A DNA stretch of 64,000 nucleotides from DASUAS01 sp963819475 (GTDB lineage: Bacteria; Actinomycetota; Acidimicrobiia; IMCC26256; DASPTH01): assembly GCA_963819475.1 (NCBI GenBank), contig CAWFWE010000003.1:186001-250000 (forward strand), written 5' to 3'. The position numbers were made by a program, and so were the translations under genes. The notes below the pieces were generated by a model. The model saw only the letters and a list, made by a program, of their open reading frames with translations. It searched no databases and was not told where the DNA came from. The number at the start of each line of letters is the position of its first letter. Position 1 is the stretch's first letter. Shown piece after piece: positions 48,093 through 56,684 of this stretch.

Positions 48093-49064
48093 TCAGACGG
48101 AGCGGTCGCCGAGCAGCGCCTCGACGACGGCGCTAGCGGCCGCGGTGGGCGTGATCGAGCCCTGGGCCACCTCGAGCTCGAGACGCCGGGCCAGGGCACC
48201 GGCGGCCTCGTCGGCGGCGAGGGCTTCGAGGAGCGAGTCGGTGACCTCCGACCACATCCACTCGCGGCTCTGGTCGGCGCGCAACGCGGGGAGCGCATCG
48301 GCGACCCGGGCGCGGAACTCCTCGACCGCGTCCCAGACCTCGCGGATGCCGTCGCCCAGCAACGCCGAGCACGTCAACACGCGCGGATCCCACCCGGCGA
48401 TGCGCGGGCGCACGAGGTGGAGCGCGGCGGCGTAGTCGGCCGCGGTGTGCGCGGCGGTGGCGGCGAGGTCGCCGTCGGCCTTGTTCACGACGACCAGGTC
48501 GGCGAGCTCCATGATCCCGCGCTTGAGCCCTTGGAGCTCGTCGCCGCCGCCGGGCGCAACCAGCACGAGGAAGAGGTCGACCATGGCCGCGACCTTCACC
48601 TCCGACTGCCCGACGCCGACGGTCTCGACCAGGACGACGTCGAAGCCGGCGGCTTCGCAGAGCAGGAGCGCCTCGCGCGTCCGGCGCGCCACGCCGCCGA
48701 GGGTGCCGCCGGTGGGGGACGGCCGGACGAAGGCGAGGGGCGAGCGCGTGAGCTGCTCCATGCGCGTCTTGTCGCCGAGGATCGAGCCGCCGCTACGCGT
48801 GCTCGACGGATCGACGGCCAACACCGCGACCCGGTGCTCCTGCTCCACCAGGTGGCCGCCGAGCGCCTCGATGAACGTCGACTTGCCCGCGCCGGGCGCG
48901 CCGGAGATGCCCACCCGCGCCGCGTTGCCGACGTGCGGGAGCACCTCGGCGAGCAATGCCTCCGCCTCGGCGCGGTGGTCGGCGCGCGTCGACTCCACCA
49001 GGGTGATCGCACGCGCCAGCGCGCGCCGATCACCGTCGACCACCTGCTTCGCCAGCTCGCTCAT
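48093..49064 (-). CDS. meaB: Methylmalonyl-CoA mutase-associated GTPase
   Basis: The protein of 323 residues is a G3E-family GTPase that protects and loads the B12-dependent mutase. Walker A is GAPGAGKST (about 55-63), the Mg region is DPSSTRSGGSILGDKTRM, VETVGVGQSE is the switch, and VVNKADGD gives guanine specificity. It lies 129 bases after mutB on the same strand, as expected. The gap holds a palindromic repeat. The C-terminal helix would form the dimer. Confidence 0.95.
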   Translation of the reverse strand: MSELAKQVVDGDRRALARAITLVESTRADHRAEAEALLAEVLPHVGNAARVGISGAPGAGKSTFIEALGGHLVEQEHRVAVLAVDPSSTRSGGSILGDKTRMEQLTRSPLAFVRPSPTGGTLGGVARRTREALLLCEAAGFDVVLVETVGVGQSEVKVAAMVDLFLVLVAPGGGDELQGLKRGIMELADLVVVNKADGDLAATAAHTAADYAAALHLVRPRIAGWDPRVLTCSALLGDGIREVWDAVEEFRARVADALPALRADQSREWMWSEVTDSLLEALAADEAAGALARRLELEVAQGSITPTAAASAVVEALLGDRSV

Positions 49065-49127
49065 GCCGGTCCGCTCTCGGTGCTGCGCACCGGGCCGCTC
49101 GGCTCCACGTTCGGCAAGCGCTCCGTT

Positions 49128-49150
49128 GCGAGCCGGGCTACCCGGCTCGC
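49128..49150. repeat. Palindromic repeat family, copy A
   Basis: Arms GCGAGCCGGG and CCCGGCTCGC are exact inverted copies around CTA. It lies between mutB and meaB. Read on the minus strand, the sequence and its flank (GCGAGCCGGG, TAG, CCCGGCTCGC, AACGGAGCGC) match copies C and D. Confidence 0.8.
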
Positions 49151-49193
49151 GGCCACTCCGCTCATGTGCAGGAGGGTACGAGAGGTGGCGGCG

Positions 49194-51326
49194 TCAGGCG
49201 CGGCGCAGCAGGCTCACGATCTCGGCTGCTGCCTCGGGGATGTTGGTGCCGGGACCGAAGATCGCGGCCACCCCGGCGTCACGCAGCTCGTCGTAGTCCT
49301 GGGCGGGGATGACGCCGCCCGCGACCACGAGGATGTCGTCGCCGCCCTGCTTGCGCAGCTGGGCGATGAGCTCCGGGATCAGCGTCTTGTGCCCCGCGGC
49401 CTGGCTCGACACGCCGACGAGGTGCACGTCGTTCTCGATCGCGTCACGAGCCGCTTCCTCCGGGGTCTGGAAGAGTGGGCCCACGTCGACGTCGAACCCG
49501 AGGTCGGCGAAGGCGGTGGCGATCACCTTGGCGCCGCGGTCGTGACCGTCCTGGCCGAGCTTCGCGACGAGCAGGCGCGGGCGCCGGCCCGCCGCGGCCG
49601 CGAACTCCTCCACCGCGGCGCGCACCTGCTCGTAGCCCTCATCGCCCTCGTACGCCGCGCCGTACACCCCGGCGATGCTCCGGATCGTCGCCCGGTGACG
49701 GGAGAACACCTCCTCGAGCGCGTCGGAGATCTCGCCGACGGTCGCGCGTGCCCGCGTCGCCTCGATCGAGAGCTCCAGCAGGTTGCCGTCGCCGCGCGCG
49801 CCGTCGCGCAGGCGGTCGAGAGCCTCACGCACGCGCGTGTCGTCGCGTTTCGTCTTGAGCTCGGCCAACCGGGCGAGTTGCTGCTCGCGGACGACCGCGT
49901 TGTCGACGTCGCGGATGTCGACGTGGTCCTCCTCGGTGAGGCGGTACTTGTTGACCCCGACGATGACCTCGTCGCCGCGGTCGATGGCGGCCTGCTTGCG
50001 CGCCGCTGCCTCCTCGATGCGCAGCTTGGGCATGCCGGACTCGACGGCCTTGGTCATGCCCCCCAGCGCCTCGACCTCCTCGATCAGCTTCCACGCCTCG
50101 TTGGCCAGGCTCGCGGTGAGCGCCTCGACGTAGTAGCTGCCGCCCAGCGGGTCGACCACCTTGGTGACGCCGGTCTCCTCGGCCAGGATCAGCTGCGTGT
50201 TGCGCGCCACCCGGGCCGCGAACTCGCTCGGCAGCGCGATGGCCTCGTCGAACGAGTTCGTGTGCAGGCTCTGGGTGCCGCCGAGCACGGCGGCGAGCGC
50301 CTCGACCGTGGTCCGGACGATGTTGTTGTACGGGTCCTGCTCGGTGAGCGATACCCCCGACGTCTGGCAGTGCGTGCGCAGCATCGACGAGCCCGGCTTC
50401 TGCGGGTCGAACTGACCGATCACTCTCGACCACAGCAGGCGAGCGGCGCGCAGCTTGGCCACCTCCATGAAGAAGTTCATGCCGATGGCGAAGAAGAAGG
50501 AGAGGCGACCGGCGAACTCGTCGATGGTGAGGCCGCGCGCCAGCGCGGCCCGCACGTAGTCGAGGCCGTCGGCAATGGTGAACGCGAGCTCCTGCACCGC
50601 GGTCGCGCCCGCCTCTTGCATGTGGTAGCCGGAGATCGAGATCGAGTTGAACTTCGGCATCCGCCGGGCCGTGTACTCGATGATGTCGGCCACGATCCGC
50701 ATGCTCGGCGCCGGCGGATAGATGTAGGTGTTGCGGACCATGAACTCCTTGAGGATGTCGTTCTGGATGGTTCCGGCCAGCTGCGACTCGTCGACGCCCT
50801 GCTCCTCGGCAGCCACCACGTAGCCGGCGAGGATCGGCAGCACCGCGCCGTTCATCGTCATGGAGACGGTCATCTTGTCGAGAGGGATGCCGTCGAAGAG
50901 GATCTTCATGTCCTCGACCGAGTCGATCGCGACGCCGGCCTTGCCGACGTCGCCGATCACCCGGGGGTGGTTGCTGTCGTAGCCGCGGTGGGTGGCGAGG
51001 TCGAACGCCACCGAGAGCCCCATCTGGCCGGCGGCCAGGTTGGCCCGGTAGAAGGCGTTCGACTCCTCGGCGGTGGAGAACCCGGCGTACTGGCGGATGG
51101 TCCAGGGCCGGTTCGTGTACATCGTGGCCCGGACGCCACGGACGAACGGCTCGAAGCCCGGCAGCGTCCCGACGCTCTCGAGGCCCTCCAGGTCCTCGGC
51201 GGTGTAGAGCGGGTGGACGTCGATGCCCTCGGGCGTGGTCCACGTCAGTGCGTCGAGGTCGCCCTCGACCTCCTTCGCGGCCAGCGCCTCCCAGTCGGAC
51301 CGTGTCGGACGTTCGCTGTCACCCAT
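49194..51326 (-). CDS. mutB: Methylmalonyl-CoA mutase, large subunit
   Basis: The protein of 710 residues converts methylmalonyl-CoA and succinyl-CoA using adenosylcobalamin. The barrel part has NRPWTIRQYAGFSTAEESN and VAFDLATHRGYDSNHPR. The C-terminal B12 domain has LGQDGHDRGAKVIATAFADL, whose His is the cobalt ligand. The length matches MutB. I see no mutA small subunit in the window, so it may be elsewhere or the enzyme may be homodimeric. A TACCCT box seven bases before the ATG indicates leaderless transcription, with meaB as second gene. Confidence 0.96.
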   Translation of the reverse strand: MGDSERPTRSDWEALAAKEVEGDLDALTWTTPEGIDVHPLYTAEDLEGLESVGTLPGFEPFVRGVRATMYTNRPWTIRQYAGFSTAEESNAFYRANLAAGQMGLSVAFDLATHRGYDSNHPRVIGDVGKAGVAIDSVEDMKILFDGIPLDKMTVSMTMNGAVLPILAGYVVAAEEQGVDESQLAGTIQNDILKEFMVRNTYIYPPAPSMRIVADIIEYTARRMPKFNSISISGYHMQEAGATAVQELAFTIADGLDYVRAALARGLTIDEFAGRLSFFFAIGMNFFMEVAKLRAARLLWSRVIGQFDPQKPGSSMLRTHCQTSGVSLTEQDPYNNIVRTTVEALAAVLGGTQSLHTNSFDEAIALPSEFAARVARNTQLILAEETGVTKVVDPLGGSYYVEALTASLANEAWKLIEEVEALGGMTKAVESGMPKLRIEEAAARKQAAIDRGDEVIVGVNKYRLTEEDHVDIRDVDNAVVREQQLARLAELKTKRDDTRVREALDRLRDGARGDGNLLELSIEATRARATVGEISDALEEVFSRHRATIRSIAGVYGAAYEGDEGYEQVRAAVEEFAAAAGRRPRLLVAKLGQDGHDRGAKVIATAFADLGFDVDVGPLFQTPEEAARDAIENDVHLVGVSSQAAGHKTLIPELIAQLRKQGGDDILVVAGGVIPAQDYDELRDAGVAAIFGPGTNIPEAAAEIVSLLRRA

Positions 51327-51333
51327 GCGCGAA

Positions 51334-51339
51334 AGGGTA
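51334..51339 (-). promoter_or_regulatory. Candidate leaderless -10 box (mutB)
   Basis: TACCCT on the minus strand, seven bases before the mutB ATG; the same hexamer and spacing as before metH, the other B12-dependent enzyme. Confidence 0.5.
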
Positions 51340-51393
51340 GGACCCGTCGTTGGGACGGGCGAAGTTGGGGGAACGCAGGCGGGAGCCGCTTGG

Positions 51394-51654
51394 TCAGCTG
51401 GCCTGCGACAGCTCCTCGGCGGTGACCGCGTCCTCGAGCGCCCGGCGGGCCCGCGCGACGCCCGCCCGGCCCACCGTGCGGGTGCGTGCGTCGAGGCGCC
51501 AGTCGCCCCAGTTGACGGCGCGGCGCCCACCCCCGCGGGCGGGAGTGGGGCGACCGGTCCGCTTCGGGGCGGCGCGACCCGCCGTGGTGGCGCGACGGCT
51601 GGACTTCGTGACCTTGGGCTCGGGCGGCTCGACCAGGCGCAGTTGCGTGCTCAC
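51394..51654 (-). CDS. Small basic protein, 86 residues, unknown function
   Basis: The frame is open far upstream, but the GTG at 51654 gives a sensible start: STQLRLVEPPEPKV, then an Arg/Ala/Thr-rich middle and RRAVNWGDWRLDARTRTVG followed by an amphipathic helix. The GTG lies six bases after GATACT, a weaker version of the promoter box seen elsewhere. No family is recognised. The basic composition suggests nucleic acid binding, which is inference. It is divergent from the cysteine desulfurase gene. Confidence 0.55.
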   Translation of the reverse strand: MSTQLRLVEPPEPKVTKSSRRATTAGRAAPKRTGRPTPARGGGRRAVNWGDWRLDARTRTVGRAGVARARRALEDAVTAEELSQAS

Positions 51655-51703
51655 ACGAGGAGTATCGCCCGGGGGTGTGACACTTATTCCGGCGTCCCCG
51701 TGG

Positions 51704-51821
51704 TCGAGGGTCGCGCTCGCTGCGACCCGGGTTACCCGGGTCGGCAGTCGCTCGCTGCTCCTGTTCGAGGGTCGCGCTCGCTGCGACCCGGTTACCCGGG
51801 TCGGCAGGCGCTCGCTGCTCC
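51704..51821. repeat. Palindromic repeat family, two tandem copies B1 and B2
   Basis: Two units of 58 and 57 bases (51704-51761 and 51765-51821) are the same except for one indel and one mismatch. Each contains a palindrome; in B1 the arms CGACCCGGGT and ACCCGGGTCG surround a single base. They fill most of the gap upstream of the cysteine desulfurase gene, ending at its TAGACT box. Confidence 0.88.
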
Positions 51822-51822
51822 G

Positions 51823-51828
51823 TAGACT
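51823..51828 (+). promoter_or_regulatory. Candidate leaderless -10 box (cysteine desulfurase operon)
   Basis: TAGACT, seven bases before the GTG at 51836, directly after the tandem palindromes. Confidence 0.5.
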
Positions 51829-51835
51829 TCGGGGC

Positions 51836-53008
51836 GTGGATTCGGCGCTCACCTACCTGGACCACGCCGCGACCACCCCGATGCGGCCCGAGGCAGTGGC
51901 GGCGATGGCACCGTTCCTGCAGGGCACGTTCGGCAACCCGAGCGGCGGCCACGCTGCGGCGCGGGCGGCGAAGACCGCGCTCGAGGAGGCCCGGGAGGAG
52001 GTCGCCGAGCTGCTCGGCGCCCGACCGGCCGAGGTCGTGTTCACCGCCGGCGGTACCGAAGCCGACAACCTGGCGGTGAAGGGAGCCGCCCGCCGGGCCC
52101 ACGCCGCCCGGGGAGCCGACGGCGTCGTCACCACGGCGTTCGAGCACAAGGGCGTGCTGGCGTCGTGCGACCGGCTCGCCGCCGGGGGCTTCCGGATCGA
52201 GGCGGTCTCCGTGCCGGAGGCGGGGGTCGTCGACGTCGACCGGTTGCTCGCCGCCGTCGACGCACGCACCGCGGTCGTGTCCGTGATGCTCGTGAACAAC
52301 GAGGTCGGCACGATCCAGCCGCTCGACGCGATCGTGGCCGGCGTCCGCGACCGGGCGCCGAGCGCGGTCGTGCACACCGACGCGGTACAGGCGGTTCCGT
52401 GGATCGACGTCGCCCGCGCCGCGGCCGGCGTCGACCTCGTCGCGATCTCGGCGCACAAGTTCGGCGGTCCCAAGGGCACCGGTGCGCTCGTCGTCCGCGA
52501 CGGGGTGGCGGTCGAACCGTTGATCGAAGGTGGCGGCCAGGAGGCCGGGCTCCGGTCCGGCACGTCGAACGTGGCCGGCGCGGTCGCGATGGCGGCGGCG
52601 CTCCGGGCGACGTGCAATGCGCGCGCTGCCGACGTCGTCCGCATCGGCGCACTGCGCGACCGCCTGATCATCGGGCTGAGCACCGCGGTTCCCGGCGTGT
52701 TCGAGAACGGCGACCGGCGCGCCAAGGTGGCCGGCAACGCGCACCTCGGGTTCCGTGGGGTCGAGGCCGAGACCCTACTGGTCGCGCTCGACCAGGCCGG
52801 GGTGTGCGCGGCCGCGGGCTCCTCGTGCTCGTCGGGCGCCACCGAGCCGTCGCACGTGCTCGCCGCGATGGGCGTACCCCGCGACGACGCGCTGTCGTCG
52901 GTCCGGCTGAGCCTCGGGTTCGCCTCGACCGACGCCGACGTCGACGTCGCCCTGGACGTGATCCCGCGAGCTGTCGCGCAACTGCGCCGCGCCGGGGAGG
53001 CGGCGTGA
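51836..53008 (+). CDS. iscS: Cysteine desulfurase (NifS/IscS family)
   Basis: The protein of 390 residues is a PLP enzyme that frees sulfur from cysteine for tRNA thiolation and Fe-S centres. YLDHAATTPMRPEAV is the N-terminal signature. The PLP lysine is in AISAHKFGGPKGTGAL, and the catalytic Cys is in AAGSSCSSGATEPSHVL. The GTG sits seven bases after a TAGACT box. mnmA, its sulfur acceptor in tRNA modification, follows after 52 bases, as in mycobacteria. Confidence 0.95.
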   Translation: MDSALTYLDHAATTPMRPEAVAAMAPFLQGTFGNPSGGHAAARAAKTALEEAREEVAELLGARPAEVVFTAGGTEADNLAVKGAARRAHAARGADGVVTTAFEHKGVLASCDRLAAGGFRIEAVSVPEAGVVDVDRLLAAVDARTAVVSVMLVNNEVGTIQPLDAIVAGVRDRAPSAVVHTDAVQAVPWIDVARAAAGVDLVAISAHKFGGPKGTGALVVRDGVAVEPLIEGGGQEAGLRSGTSNVAGAVAMAAALRATCNARAADVVRIGALRDRLIIGLSTAVPGVFENGDRRAKVAGNAHLGFRGVEAETLLVALDQAGVCAAAGSSCSSGATEPSHVLAAMGVPRDDALSSVRLSLGFASTDADVDVALDVIPRAVAQLRRAGEAA

Positions 53009-53060
53009 GCGTGAGCGAGCCGGGTATCCCGGCGAGCAGCGAACGCCCAATGGGCGAGGC
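53009..53060. repeat. Palindromic repeat family, copy C, in the iscS-mnmA gap
   Basis: The gap begins right at the iscS stop and holds GCGAGCCGGGTATCCCGGC followed by GAGCAGCGAACGC, which matches copies A and D. A second perfect palindrome follows at 53044-53056 (CGCCCA, A, TGGGCG). The gap is within an operon. Confidence 0.8.
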
Positions 53061-54100
53061 GTGAGCGTGGGCGGTTCCCGGGTCCTCGTCGCGATGAGCG
53101 GCGGGGTCGACTCCTCGGTTGCGGCCGCGCGCCTGCTCGAGCAGGGGTACGACGTCACCGGCGTGACCCTCAAGCTGTGGGGCGGCGAGTCCGACTCCGG
53201 CTGCTGCAGCGTGGCCGACGTGGAGGACGCCCGGCGCGTCGCCGCGCAGCTCGGCATGCCCCACTACGTGTTCAACTTCACCGAGGAGTTCGACGACACC
53301 GTCGTCGAGCCCTACGTCGACGCGCACCGGGCCGGCCGCACGCCCAATCCGTGTGTGGAGTGCAACCGCTCGATCAAGTTCGGGCGCCTCCTCGAGCGCG
53401 CCGACGCGCTCGGATTCGCCCACGTCGCGACCGGCCACCACGCGCGCGTGACGCGCAGCGACCGAGGGACGTTCCAGCTGCGGCGCGGGGCCGATGCGGC
53501 CAAGGACCAGTCGTACGTCCTGTACATGCTCGGGCAGCGGGAGCTCGGTCGCACGCTGTTCCCGGTCGGCGACCTCACCAAGGCCGACGTGCGCGCGCAG
53601 GCGTCCCGCCTCGGGCTGCGGACCGCGGCGAAGCCCGAGAGCATGGACGTCTGCTTCATCACCCGTGGTGGTCGGGAGTCGTTCCTCGCCGCACGGGTAC
53701 CGGCGCGCGCCGGTGCGATCGTCGACACCGACGGCGCCACGGTGGGCGGGCACGGCAGCATCGCCACCTTCACCGTCGGGCAGCGACGCGGGCTCGGCGT
53801 GGCGACCGGTGAGCGTCGCTACGTCGTCGACGTCGACGCCCGCACCGCGACTGTGACCATCGGCGCCAAGGGCGACCTGCTGCGCGACGCGGTCGAGGTG
53901 CGCGACGTGCTCTTCACCGACGGTGTGCCCTCGTCCTGCGCGCTCGATGGTCCAGACGCGCGCGCACGGCGAACCGGTCGCGGCGACGCTCTGCGGGAAC
54001 ACCGTTCGGTTCGTCGCACCCGCAGCCGCGGGTCGCGCCCGGCCAGGTCGTCGCGCTCTACGACGGCGACGTGCTCGTGGGCGGCGGGATCGCTACCTGA
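53061..54100 (+). CDS. mnmA: tRNA-specific 2-thiouridylase with two frameshifts near the C-terminus
   Basis: Across three frames the gene encodes about 345 residues of MnmA, which thiolates U34 of tRNAs. The ATP loop is AMSGGVDSSVAAARLL, the first catalytic Cys is in TPNPCVECNRSIKFG, and the second is in ESMDVCFI. An extra base lies near 53940-53950, after DGVPSSCAL, moving the frame into VQTRAHGEPVAATL. Another lies near 54017-54022, moving it into QPRVAPGQVVALYDGDVL. Such a gene is rarely dispensable, so consensus errors are likely. The GTG start at 53061 (or 53067) overlaps the downstream end of a palindromic repeat. Confidence 0.92.
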
Positions 54101-55004
54101 CCGGCACGCGAACCGGCAGGCGCCGCGCCGCGGCCAGCCGCAGCATCTCGTCGCGGCGCGCCACCGCGAACAGGATCGCCTCGGCCTCGACCGTCTCGCC
54201 GCCGCGCCGCCGGCGGGCGGCCCGGACCAGGTCGATCGGCGCGCCGAACCGGGCCGACACCGAGCCCGCACCGGCGCCGAGGCGGAGATCGAGGATCCCG
54301 GGTGGTGCCGCGGTGGCGGGTTCGGGCGCGACCTCGCGCACGTGCTCGCGCAGGAAGAGGACGGGGTCGGCCAGGGTCAACGCGTCGACGACGACGAACC
54401 CGGCCGGCACTAGCACCGCCCAGCGGCGCGACAGCGACTCGAGCGACCGGCTGAGCACGACGACGAGCGCGGCGCCGATCAGGAGCGAGATGACGCCGAG
54501 GACGATCTCACCGTCGGCCAGCAGCAGCACCGGTGCCACGATCCCGCCCGCGACGAGGAGACGCGCCCCCGGCAACGGGCCCAGGAACAACGCCGGTGGA
54601 ACGCGCAGTGGGAAGCGTTGCTCGTCACCGTACGCGAGCGCGTTCGCCGCCGCGGACGCGATGTCGTGGCCCGAGGCGAGCGCCGAACACACGATCGTCC
54701 CTGCCAGCGCGCCGACCGTCGCGAGCGTCGACGGTGATCCGTCGATCGCGGCGAGGATGGCGGCAATGACCAGCGCCGGCGCGATCACGCGGAGTGCGGT
54801 CAACGTCTGCGGACGCGGCGCGAGCGTCGCGAGGAGGCCGACCGCCCACGCGAGCCACAGCAGCGTCGCGGCCGCGACGCGCGGCCCGTCGGCCCACGAT
54901 TCGGTCGCGGCGGCCGCGGCCGGACCCGCGGTCAGCGGCAACGTCACCCACGCGACGCGCAGCAGCCACAAGGAGAGAGGACGAGGCAGGTTGACTCCGT
55001 TCAC
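54093..55004 (-). CDS. Multi-pass membrane protein, unknown function
   Basis: The protein of 303 residues has about six hydrophobic helices (for example VIAPALVIAAILAAI and IVLGVISLLIGAALVVVL), then a soluble basic C-terminal part with RRRRGGETVEAEAILFAVAR. I do not recognise the family. It lies on the opposite strand between mnmA, whose end it overlaps by eight bases, and the MetE-like gene. The position is within an otherwise conserved actinobacterial block, so it may be a lineage-specific insertion. The divergent gap carries TAGAGT on one strand and TACTCT on the other. Confidence 0.78.
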   Translation of the reverse strand: MNGVNLPRPLSLWLLRVAWVTLPLTAGPAAAAATESWADGPRVAAATLLWLAWAVGLLATLAPRPQTLTALRVIAPALVIAAILAAIDGSPSTLATVGALAGTIVCSALASGHDIASAAANALAYGDEQRFPLRVPPALFLGPLPGARLLVAGGIVAPVLLLADGEIVLGVISLLIGAALVVVLSRSLESLSRRWAVLVPAGFVVVDALTLADPVLFLREHVREVAPEPATAAPPGILDLRLGAGAGSVSARFGAPIDLVRAARRRRGGETVEAEAILFAVARRDEMLRLAAARRLPVRVPVR

Positions 55005-55043
55005 CTGCGCGCGCCCGCTTGGAGCGCGCGGCGTCGGCGATCG

Positions 55044-55049
55044 TAGAGT
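55044..55049 (+). promoter_or_regulatory. Candidate leaderless -10 box (MetE-like gene)
   Basis: TAGAGT, eight bases before the ATG at 55058. TTGGAG at 55019-55024 could be a -35 box, though at 19 bases the spacing is long. Confidence 0.47.
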
Positions 55050-55057
55050 ACGACCCC

Positions 55058-56068
55058 ATGTCGCCGACTCTCCGAGCGCCGGTGCTCGTCCCCGGCGTCG
55101 CGACCGGTGTCGGCAGCCTTCCGCACAACGATCCCGTCGTGGCCGCAGAGGTGGTGCTTCGCCGTCTACCGGAGCTGCCTGCCGCGCCGCAGCTGCCGGC
55201 GCGCGATCCCAGGGAGGGCATGCTCGCCCAGTGGCTCGGGGCCCTGCCCGAGGTGAGCGTGGCGGCCGACGGCAGCTTCACGGTGGTGCACGACTCCGAC
55301 GCGGCGCCCGACTGCGACTTCGGGGACGGCGGGCACGACGGGCTCCTCACCTTCCTCGAGGTGGCTGCGGCCCGCGAGAAGCGGCCGGTCCGGGTCAAGG
55401 TCCAGGTGACGGGCCCGCTGACCCTGGGCATGGCGCTGCACGCGGCGGGCGTCCCTGCACCACGGGCGTTCCGCCGCGCCGCCGAGGTGACCCGCGCGTG
55501 GTCGGTGGCGGTGGAGGAGCTGGTCGGCGCGCAGCTGCCCGATGCCGGGCTGGTGCTGTTCTTCGACGAGCCCGCGCTCGTGTCGTGGCACCGCGGCAAC
55601 GAGCCGCTCGACCGCGAGTCGGCCATCGACGTGTTGTCGGGCGCGCTGGCGTCGGTCGACTGTGTGACGGGTGTGCACGTGTGCAGCGACGGCGACATCG
55701 CGCTCGCGCTCGAGGCCGGGCCCGAGGTGCTCGGCGTCGAGGTGAACGACGATCTCGTCCGGCACACCGTCTCGCTGGCGCGCTTCCTCGACGGTGACGG
55801 ATGGATCGCCTGGGGAGCGGTGCCGACCGACCGACCGGTGGGTGAATCGGCCGACCCGCACTGGCGCGCGCTGGCGCGCGTGTGGTGCGACCTGACGCGA
55901 CGCGGGTGCGACCCGGTGCCCCTCCGCACGCGCGGGTTGATCACCCCCGCGTGCGGGCTGGCGGGCTACGGTGCCTCCCAGGCCGAGCGCGTGCTCGGCA
56001 TCGCACGCGAGTTGGCTGCCCGGGTGCACGACCAGGCGGTCGCCGCGAGACTCACCCTGGGAGCCTGA
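55058..56068 (+). CDS. MetE C-terminal-like protein (UROD/MetE family)
   Basis: The protein of 336 residues corresponds to the catalytic half of cobalamin-independent methionine synthase. TGVGSLPHNDPVVAAEVVL is the usual start, VTGPLTLGMAL follows, and the zinc ligands are likely the His and Cys of GVHVCSDGD plus the Cys of ITPACGLAGYG. Without the N-terminal half it probably does not use folate in the normal way. Related short proteins have been linked to methyl transfer from other donors. The gene is in the conserved iscS-mnmA-metE-like-ligA order known from mycobacteria. Confidence 0.87.
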   Translation: MSPTLRAPVLVPGVATGVGSLPHNDPVVAAEVVLRRLPELPAAPQLPARDPREGMLAQWLGALPEVSVAADGSFTVVHDSDAAPDCDFGDGGHDGLLTFLEVAAAREKRPVRVKVQVTGPLTLGMALHAAGVPAPRAFRRAAEVTRAWSVAVEELVGAQLPDAGLVLFFDEPALVSWHRGNEPLDRESAIDVLSGALASVDCVTGVHVCSDGDIALALEAGPEVLGVEVNDDLVRHTVSLARFLDGDGWIAWGAVPTDRPVGESADPHWRALARVWCDLTRRGCDPVPLRTRGLITPACGLAGYGASQAERVLGIARELAARVHDQAVAARLTLGA

Positions 56069-56069
56069 C

Positions 56070-56648
56070 GTGGAGACCTCCTCGTACCGCTACTGCGGCG
56101 TGTGCGGCCAGCCGCTCGAGCCGGGCGCGACGGTCTGCGGGAACTGTGGCGCCGCGGTGGAGGGTGCGACCGGCGCGGGCGCGGCGGGTGCGGCGGGTGC
56201 CGGCGCAGACGACACCGGAGCCGGTCCGGCCACCGGTGACAGCACGATGGCGATGCCCGCAGCTGCGGCCGGCGGTGCCGCGGGAGGCGCGGCCGGCGGT
56301 GCCGCGGGAGGCGGGGGCGGTGGTGACGGTGTCCCGCCCGACGACGACGAGGGGATGTCGTCGGGTCAGCGGTGGCTGATCGCGGCGCTGGTGGTCCTCG
56401 CGGTCGTGCTCATCGGGGTGATCCTGGCCCTCGTGCTCTCGAACGACGACGGCAGCGACAAGAAGAACACCACCACCAGCTCGTCGACCTCGTCGACCAG
56501 CACGAGCTCGACCACCACCTCGACCTCGACGACGACGACGACGACCGCGCCGCCCACGACCGCGCCCACGACGACGACGGCCCCGCCGACGACGACGACG
56601 ACGCCTCCGACCACGACGACCACCGTGCCTCCGACCACGACGACCTAG
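56070..56648 (+). CDS. Zinc-ribbon membrane protein with Thr-rich tail
   Basis: The protein of 192 residues has a Cys4 zinc ribbon (CGVCGQPLEPGATVCGNCG), an Ala/Gly-rich linker, one membrane helix (WLIAALVVLAVVLIGVILAL) and an external tail made almost only of Thr, Ser and Pro. The ribbon would be in the cytoplasm and the tail in the wall. The GTG follows the MetE-like stop at once, so the two are coupled. No function is known; the layout resembles other actinobacterial proteins with an N-terminal ribbon and a wall-spanning tail. Confidence 0.85.
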   Translation: METSSYRYCGVCGQPLEPGATVCGNCGAAVEGATGAGAAGAAGAGADDTGAGPATGDSTMAMPAAAAGGAAGGAAGGAAGGGGGGDGVPPDDDEGMSSGQRWLIAALVVLAVVLIGVILALVLSNDDGSDKKNTTTSSSTSSTSTSSTTTSTSTTTTTTAPPTTAPTTTTAPPTTTTTPPTTTTTVPPTTTT

Positions 56649-56671
56649 TCGTAGGCGTCACATCCGGTCGG

Positions 56672-56677
56672 TAGATT
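56672..56677 (+). promoter_or_regulatory. Candidate leaderless -10 box (ligA)
   Basis: TAGATT, seven bases before the ATG at 56685. This decides the start against a TTG at 56676 inside the box. Confidence 0.5.
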
Positions 56678-56684
56678 GCGGGGG

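Noticed and set aside
48417..51425. A plus-strand open frame of 1002 codons opposite meaB and mutB
   Set aside because: It mirrors the codon pattern of mutB and meaB, has biased composition, and has no promoter or ribosome site.
53044..53056. The CGCCCA/TGGGCG palindrome as a possible terminator between iscS and mnmA
   Set aside because: The stem is only six pairs with a single-base loop and no T-run, and the two genes are normally cotranscribed.
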